Shown here: positions 51,808 through 56,554 of the stretch, piece by piece | How the letters are laid out: every line of letters begins with the position of its first letter | Position numbering within the stretch: the first letter of the stretch is position 1 | Assembly (NCBI GenBank): GCA_903925015.1 | Contig: CAIYDY010000190.1 | Location: forward strand, 1 to 56,554 | DNA: 56,554 nucleotides | Direction of reading: 5' to 3' | Source: an uncultured Acidobacteriia bacterium | GTDB lineage: Bacteria; Acidobacteriota; Terriglobia; Bryobacterales; Bryobacteraceae | The notes under the pieces: generated by a model | What the model was told of the DNA's origin: nothing | Seen by the model: only the letters and a program-made list of their open reading frames with translations | Database searches by the model: none | Made by a program: the position numbers and the translations under genes

Positions 51808-54027
51808 TCAATTTTTGGTGGCAATCTGTTTTACCGCCGTTTGGTAGCGCGGGTCCGACCGCAAAGCTGCCAACGAAGGAGTTCGTTTCAGATACCCAAT
51901 CGGGTATCCGGATTCAATCGCCCTGGGCACATAGCGCAATGCTTCATTGCGTAGGTGCAGGTGTTCGTTTCCTTCCAAAACCATGAAAAGGACGGATGGG
52001 TTCCGGGGGTCGAGCGCAACTGCCTGCCGCAGGAGGGGCAGACTCTTCGCAGCGTCGTTGATGGCTGCATAGTAGTTTCCGAGAGTTGCCAGGATTCCGG
52101 CATCCTTGGGTCTCTCACGCAGGGCCTTCTCCGCAAGGCCGATGGCGGCAAGATACGCGGCCCGGCCCTCGTCCTTGCGGCTCGGCGTCCATTCCAGAGC
52201 TCCAGCGAGGTTCCCCGCGGCAATGTAGTTGCTCGGATTCAGCTCCAGCGATCGCTTGTGCATCTCCGCGGCCTTTTCGTAATCGCCTTCGAGAAACAGC
52301 GCGACACCCAAGTTTGTATATGCGTTCGGGAGTGGTGCCAAGGCCAATGCCTTCTCGAAGGCCGAGCGCGCTTCCGGGAATTTCTCCTGTGCCATCAAGG
52401 CTAGGCCGAGATTGCTGGGTGGGCGGGCGTTGTCCGCCGAAAGTCTGCCTGCTTGGCGGAATTTCTCCGCAGCCTCCGCAAGGCGCACGGGAGAAGCGTA
52501 GTACATGTAAAACAGGCCCAGTTGGTTCTGCCAGCGCCAGTCGCCGGGTTCCATGTCGGCGGCCTTCTGCATGGCCTCCTCAGCTTCGGCATTCCGGTGT
52601 TGCCGACGGTAGAGGTCGCCTTGGGCCGCCCACGCTTCGGCGCTGGTGGCGTCCAAGTTGCGTGCCAATTCCAACTCGTGGGTGGCCATGTCATTCCGGC
52701 CGCCCTCGGTGTAGATCAGGCCTAGCGTGACATGGGCCGGTACCAGGCTTTCCTCCAGCTGGAGAGCTTTGCCGGAGGTGTCGCTTGCCAGTGTCAGATC
52801 CTTGGAATCCCTGGTGTTCTGGTACCGCCGCCAATAGGCGCGTCCGAGCGCGGCCCATGCCGGAGCGTACTTTGGCTCCTGTTGGACGGAGTTTTCAAGC
52901 ACCGACACAGCTCGGTCCACAACGCCTGTAAGGTAGAAATGCGAGAGGAGCGCCTGCCCTTTCATGTAATCGGAATGGGCACCGGTCCCGTCCGGGATAC
53001 CCAAGCCCATCCTGCCGCGTAGACCCGGTACAAAATAGACCGCCAGGAGCAGGGCCAGCACAAGGGAGGCGACGGCAGCCGCCGCCCACGGCGAAATGCG
53101 CTGTTCGGGAAGGGCGATCGTGGTGGATACACCTACGGCTTCCGACAAAGCCCGCAGGAGCAATCCGGCATTCTGGAATCGCTTGCCCGGATTCACTTCG
53201 AGCGCAGCCGAAACCGCCTGTTCGAAGTGCAGCGGGATGTCGGGGCGATCCTCCAGCAGGGTTCTACGCCTGGCGTGCTTGTAGGCATCGACCGGTCTGA
53301 GTCCACTCTGCTGTTCCAGTTCCACCGGAAACCTGCCCGTGACCAGTTCGTACAACATTGCTCCGAGGGCGTAGATATCGCTGGCTACCGAGGCCGGCTC
53401 CCCGCGCAACAGCTCCGGAGCCATGTAGGGTAGGGTTCCACCGAAGTGGTCTTCGGTGGAGTCCTGGGTCAGGCCAAAATCCATCAGGAGGATCCGCCCG
53501 CCGTCTTCGCGCATGACATTGCCGGGCTTGATGTCGCGGTGCAGCAGTCCAGCGGCATGCACTGCGCCGAGCGCACGGCACAGCTCCATCCCGATCAGCG
53601 CTGCCTCGCGTGCACCGAAAACCCCGTGGGAGCCCAATATGGACGACAATGTCTTGCCATGGACGAAGTCGGTCCAAAAGCCGACGCGCCCGCCGTAGAC
53701 GTCTACGCCATGCACAGATACCACATTGGGATGCCGGACCTTTGCGGTGAGGCGGGCTTCTCGTAGCACGGAATCATAGTTGTCCGCGCCAGAGCTGTGG
53801 TTGTGGCGCAATAGTTTGAGGGCTACTTCGCGCTGCAGCTTGGGATCCCAAGCTCGGTACACCTCGCCGAAACCACCTTGTCCAACCCGTTCCCGCAGCT
53901 CGAAGGGTCCCCAATGGGATAGGACCGGCGAATCGTCGCCGTTCCGTTCCGGGGAATTCGGATCAGCCGCGAAGGTCTGGGTTGCATTGTCCATGCGCGA
54001 CGCTTGTCCAAAAATATTAGCACTCAA
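51808..54027 (-). CDS. Ser/Thr kinase with transmembrane helix and TPR C-terminus
   Basis: 739 residues. The kinase domain (about 42-295) is complete: GQGGFG (49-54), Lys71, HRDIKPGN (163-170), DFG (183-185) and GTLPYMAPE. A transmembrane helix (about 309-331) separates it from at least eight TPR-like repeats (350-720), a design common in Acidobacteria and usually taken as a sensor or scaffold half. The start could be TTG 54027 or, more likely, the ATG at 53994 (MDNATQTFAADP). The TQTFA segment recurs as TQTLA in the kinase at 26392-28137. It is 35 nt after gcvH on the same strand. Confidence 0.92.
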   Translation of the reverse strand: MSANIFGQASRMDNATQTFAADPNSPERNGDDSPVLSHWGPFELRERVGQGGFGEVYRAWDPKLQREVALKLLRHNHSSGADNYDSVLREARLTAKVRHPNVVSVHGVDVYGGRVGFWTDFVHGKTLSSILGSHGVFGAREAALIGMELCRALGAVHAAGLLHRDIKPGNVMREDGGRILLMDFGLTQDSTEDHFGGTLPYMAPELLRGEPASVASDIYALGAMLYELVTGRFPVELEQQSGLRPVDAYKHARRRTLLEDRPDIPLHFEQAVSAALEVNPGKRFQNAGLLLRALSEAVGVSTTIALPEQRISPWAAAAVASLVLALLLAVYFVPGLRGRMGLGIPDGTGAHSDYMKGQALLSHFYLTGVVDRAVSVLENSVQQEPKYAPAWAALGRAYWRRYQNTRDSKDLTLASDTSGKALQLEESLVPAHVTLGLIYTEGGRNDMATHELELARNLDATSAEAWAAQGDLYRRQHRNAEAEEAMQKAADMEPGDWRWQNQLGLFYMYYASPVRLAEAAEKFRQAGRLSADNARPPSNLGLALMAQEKFPEARSAFEKALALAPLPNAYTNLGVALFLEGDYEKAAEMHKRSLELNPSNYIAAGNLAGALEWTPSRKDEGRAAYLAAIGLAEKALRERPKDAGILATLGNYYAAINDAAKSLPLLRQAVALDPRNPSVLFMVLEGNEHLHLRNEALRYVPRAIESGYPIGYLKRTPSLAALRSDPRYQTAVKQIATKN

Positions 54028-54062
54028 GCGTCTTGATCGACCGGTGCTTCGCTGACGCAGCG

Positions 54063-54449
54063 CTAGTGCTCGGCTTGAATATACTCTTCGTAGGCCGTGG
54101 CCGAAAGCAGGCCATCAAGTTCCGCCGCATCGGATAGTGAAATCTTGATCAACCAGCCGGAGCCGTGCGGGTCCGAATTGAGGATCCCGGGCTCGTCGTT
54201 TAGGGCCGTATTTGCATCAACCACGGCTCCAGAGACCGGCGCGTAGACGTCGGACACTGCCTTGACGGATTCTACCGATCCGAATGAATCACCCACAGCG
54301 AGCGTCTTGCCGACTGCAGGGAGATCGACATAAACAATGTCTCCCAATTCCGCTTGTGCGTGGTCGGTAATTCCGATGGTGGCGACGGCACCCTCCACGG
54401 CAATCCATTCATGCTCTTTCGTATACCGATAATTTTCGGGGTAGCTCAT
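54063..54449 (-). CDS. gcvH: Glycine cleavage system H protein
   Basis: 128 residues, normal length. GcvH carries the lipoyl arm that shuttles the aminomethyl group between GcvP, GcvT and GcvL. The lipoylation motif GSVESVKAVSDVYAPVSG is intact with its Lys, and the start YRYTKEHEWI is typical. The ATG overlaps the gcvT stop (ATGA). GcvP genes are not downstream in this window, unlike the common T-H-P operon. Confidence 0.97.
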   Translation of the reverse strand: MSYPENYRYTKEHEWIAVEGAVATIGITDHAQAELGDIVYVDLPAVGKTLAVGDSFGSVESVKAVSDVYAPVSGAVVDANTALNDEPGILNSDPHGSGWLIKISLSDAAELDGLLSATAYEEYIQAEH

Positions 54450-55549
54450 TTCGCCCTCCTATAGAACGGTGTCGGCACTGTTTCGGCCAGCACTGCCTGG
54501 TTTCGAATCGTGATCTCGATCTGGACACCCGGCTTGGCGTGTTCGATCGGCAAATAGCAAAGTCCTATGTTCTTGTTGACGGTCGGGCCCGGTGACCCGC
54601 TGGTCACCCAACCCGCAGGGCTGCCGTTGATCGCGACTTCGTATCCGTCGCGCCCGATGCCCCGTCCACGCATTTCAAAGCCGGTCAAGCGGCGTGTGAT
54701 CGAGTCCCTCTTATCCTTGATGGCGTCCCGGCCTATGAAATCGCCCTTTTCGAGCTTGACGATCCAAGCCAATCCGGCCTCGAAAGGGTGGATGCTGGCA
54801 TCGATCTCGTGTCCGTAGAGGGCCATGGCGCCTTCCAGCCTGAGGGTGTTGCGCGCGCCCAAGCCGCAGGGCTTGATGCCGAATTCGGCACCCGCGTCCA
54901 TGATTGCGTTCCAAACATGCGCGGCGTTCCCGGGGGCGACGTAGATTTCGAAGCCGTCCTCAGCTGTGTAACCCGTTCGGGCCATGCGTGCGGGGACACC
55001 GGCGAAGGTGCCATCGGTAAACCAGTAGTATCGGATGGGGGACAGCGGGGAATCCGTCAGTTTTTGCGCCGTGGCCAGTGCCTTGGGCCCTTGGACCGCG
55101 ATCTGCGCGTACTTGGGACTGGCGAATTCCACTTCGCAGTCGAAGCCGGAGTCCTTGTTGGCCGCTGCGATGTGCGCGAAGTCCTTGTCCTGGTTGGAGG
55201 CGTTGACGCAGAGGAAATAGGACTCGTCAGCCACTTTGTGAACGAGGATGTCGTCGACAAAGCCACCGTGGGAATAAAGAAGGGCTGAATACTGAGCTTG
55301 GCCCTCGGCAAGCCGGCTGGCTGCGTTGGTGGTGACGTACTCCACCAACTTCAGTGCTTCCGGACCGCGCACCTCGATCTCGCCCATATGGCTGACATCG
55401 AAGACACCCACGGCGTTGCGCACCGTGTGGTGCTCGTCGAGCAGGCCGGAGTACTGGACAGGCATGTCCCAGCCCCCGAAATCGACCATCTTCGCCCCGG
55501 CTGCCCGGTGCACCTCATTTAGCGGAGTCTTCAGGAGTGGGCTGCTCAT
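54446..55549 (-). CDS. gcvT: Glycine cleavage system T protein (aminomethyltransferase)
   Basis: 367 residues from the ATG at 55549 (MSSPLLKTPLNEVHRAAGAK); an upstream GTG/TTG extension to 55582 would run into the hairpin. It transfers the methylene group from the H-protein arm to tetrahydrofolate. Family motifs are MVDFGGWDMPVQY, FDVSHMGEI and GARNTLRLEGAMALYGHE. No glycine riboswitch fits in the 60-nt gap upstream. Co-transcribed with gcvH. Confidence 0.96.
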   Translation of the reverse strand: MSSPLLKTPLNEVHRAAGAKMVDFGGWDMPVQYSGLLDEHHTVRNAVGVFDVSHMGEIEVRGPEALKLVEYVTTNAASRLAEGQAQYSALLYSHGGFVDDILVHKVADESYFLCVNASNQDKDFAHIAAANKDSGFDCEVEFASPKYAQIAVQGPKALATAQKLTDSPLSPIRYYWFTDGTFAGVPARMARTGYTAEDGFEIYVAPGNAAHVWNAIMDAGAEFGIKPCGLGARNTLRLEGAMALYGHEIDASIHPFEAGLAWIVKLEKGDFIGRDAIKDKRDSITRRLTGFEMRGRGIGRDGYEVAINGSPAGWVTSGSPGPTVNKNIGLCYLPIEHAKPGVQIEITIRNQAVLAETVPTPFYRRAK

Positions 55550-55558
55550 GGATTTGGC

Positions 55559-55580
55559 GGGCGTTGGAAAGACAACGCCC
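55559..55580 (-). promoter_or_regulatory. Perfect 8-bp hairpin just before gcvT
   Basis: GGGCGTTG (55559-55566) and CAACGCCC (55573-55580) pair fully around a GAAAGA loop (shown on the plus strand). On the transcribed minus strand it ends 9 nt before the gcvT ATG and 30 nt after the Uma2-gene stop. There is no T-tract, so it may affect translation of gcvT or mark partial termination after the upstream gene. Confidence 0.5.
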
Positions 55581-55609
55581 ATTTCATAACGTATTGTAAC
55601 CGGGAGGTG

Positions 55610-56242
55610 CTACTGCGGGTCGAAAAGATCGCCGACGTGGAGATTGGCCAGAGGGCTGGAAAGCGGGGCCACGTGTTCAGTTTCGCCGTGGACTTGGACA
55701 TCGGCATAGATGCCGCCGTTCGGTTCCCGATGGGCCACGAGTCGGCGACCGGCAATGTCGACGACCCAATACTCGGGAATTCCGGCGCGTGCGTAGAGAG
55801 CGGCCTTGGTGGTCAGGTCGCTGTAGAGGGTGGAGTCTGATACTTCGACAACCAAGTGGAGGTCGGCGGGTCCGGGCCGTGATTCCACGAAAGTACGCAT
55901 GTGCCGCTTGAGTGCAATGGCGTCCGGCTCCGGCTCGTTGATCCGGTTGTCAGCCGCTTTTACATCGATCGGAGCCTCCTGCAAGACAAAGCCAGCCCCA
56001 AAGACGCTGAAGAGCCACTGCCGGATTGACTCCACGACCAGTATGTGTGGTCCGTTCTTTCCCGTCTTGTCGATCAACTCCCCGTCGATGAGTTCCACAT
56101 GCTGGTCCGCAAATGCCCCGGCAGCTTCCAGAACCGCGCACTCGTCCCGCGTCCATCGCTTGCGGCGCGGCGGTACCGGCGGGATTCCACGGAAGGTCGA
56201 AGGGAGGAGAGCTTCCAGTTCGGCTGTCGGCATGGCGGTCAC
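55610..56242 (-). CDS. Uma2-family (DUF820) PD-(D/E)XK nuclease-like protein
   Basis: 210 residues. The pattern VELIDGELIDKTGKNGPHILVV, PEPDAIALKR, LHLVVEVSDSTLYSDLTTKAALYARAGIPEYWVVDI is the Uma2 family, predicted restriction-endonuclease-fold proteins common in Cyanobacteria and Acidobacteria. The putative active site is the Asp/Glu-x-Lys around VVEVS...K. GTG 56242 and ATG 56233 are both possible starts. Biological role unknown; it probably shares the gcv orientation by chance. Confidence 0.88.
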   Translation of the reverse strand: MTAMPTAELEALLPSTFRGIPPVPPRRKRWTRDECAVLEAAGAFADQHVELIDGELIDKTGKNGPHILVVESIRQWLFSVFGAGFVLQEAPIDVKAADNRINEPEPDAIALKRHMRTFVESRPGPADLHLVVEVSDSTLYSDLTTKAALYARAGIPEYWVVDIAGRRLVAHREPNGGIYADVQVHGETEHVAPLSSPLANLHVGDLFDPQ

Positions 56243-56272
56243 TGTCCTTAGGTTACCCCAAATTCCCGCTTG

Positions 56273-56554
56273 TCAAATCCAGTGTTTCCGCAGCAGCCAC
56301 ACCTTGATGCCCTGCGTCAGGCCAAGATACGCCAAGAGTGTCGCCAGCAAAATCGGCCAGTACATGTCCGGTAGTTTCGTCATGCCCAATGCGGGGGCTA
56401 GGGGTGACGACGGGAGCCACGCGCCGAACGCCATGATTGCCGCCGACGTGCCGATCAACGGCCAGCTCGCGCGGCTCTGGAAGAATGGAATGCGATTCGT
56501 CCGGATCACGTGGATGATCAGCGTCTGCGTCATCAACGACTCCACGAACCAGCC
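56273..56554 (-). CDS. mgtA: C-terminus of a P-type Mg2+-transporting ATPase (MgtA-like), cut by the window edge
   Basis: The visible 93 residues match the last membrane domain of MgtA: VESLMTQTLIIHVIRTNRIPFFQSRASWP (read in two parts), LPSSPLAPALG and a final hydrophobic helix ending IKVWLLRKHWI. The frame is open to the right edge, so the catalytic domains lie outside. MgtA imports Mg2+ across the inner membrane using ATP. Confidence 0.9.
   Translation of the reverse strand, partial: GWFVESLMTQTLIIHVIRTNRIPFFQSRASWPLIGTSAAIMAFGAWLPSSPLAPALGMTKLPDMYWPILLATLLAYLGLTQGIKVWLLRKHWI

Noticed and set aside
55550-55609. Glycine riboswitch upstream of gcvT
   Set aside because: The gap is only about 60 nt and holds a single 8-bp hairpin, too short for a glycine aptamer.

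Overview
The window is a high-GC bacterial chromosome segment that I place, by inference, in the Acidobacteriota near Solibacter/Bryobacter. The reasons are several multi-domain Ser/Thr kinases, a giant He_PIG/DUF11 surface protein, a Uma2-type gene, and an intergenic relic resembling the C-terminal domain modelled as TIGR03437, which is abundant in Solibacter. No rRNA, tRNA, CRISPR array or insertion sequence was seen.

Layout. (1) 2-9664: 5'-truncated giant secreted protein built of Ig-like repeats and then DUF11 repeats, with a DNA super-repeat of about 879 nt. (2) 9708-12761: membrane-anchored STAND NTPase with WD40 repeats. (3) 12967-26367: compact type VI secretion (T6SS) operon tssB-tssC-hcp-tagJ-tssA-tssE-tssF-tssG-tssH(clpV)-tssI(vgrG), mostly with overlapping stops and starts, ending in a bidirectional hairpin terminator. 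(4) 26392-30554: divergent pair of Ser/Thr kinases and a small orphan protein. (5) 30576-38979, minus strand: effector region running DUF4123 chaperone - PAAR tip - small helical protein - large beta-rich protein - NTF2-like-ended protein, then a second paralogous copy of the last three genes, then an NlpC/P60-like amidase with a probable immunity protein. (6) 39139-49292: second T6SS structural block with a first tssK, a proline-rich tail-anchored protein on the opposite strand, a second tssK, tssL, tssM and an FHA-transmembrane-lytic transglycosylase fusion. (7) 49433-51075, minus: diguanylate cyclase preceded by a photoactive-yellow-protein-like PAS protein. (8) 51392-56554, minus: two tiny paralogous genes, a kinase-TPR protein, gcvH, gcvT, a Uma2-family protein and the C-terminus of an MgtA-type Mg2+ ATPase.

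How it fits together. The T6SS has sheath (TssB/C), tube (Hcp), baseplate (TssA/E/F/G and two TssK), disassembly ATPase (ClpV with TagJ), membrane complex (TssL/M) and tip (VgrG/PAAR). TssJ is not visible. Three kinases, an FHA domain on a predicted membrane-bound peptidoglycan lyase, and a short hydrophobic motif shared by three of the proteins suggest Thr-phosphorylation control of assembly; this is inference. The most novel-looking element is the duplicated three-gene effector cassette behind DUF4123-PAAR. The PYP-like/diguanylate cyclase pair and the two small genes ending in GDPAGN are the next most interesting.
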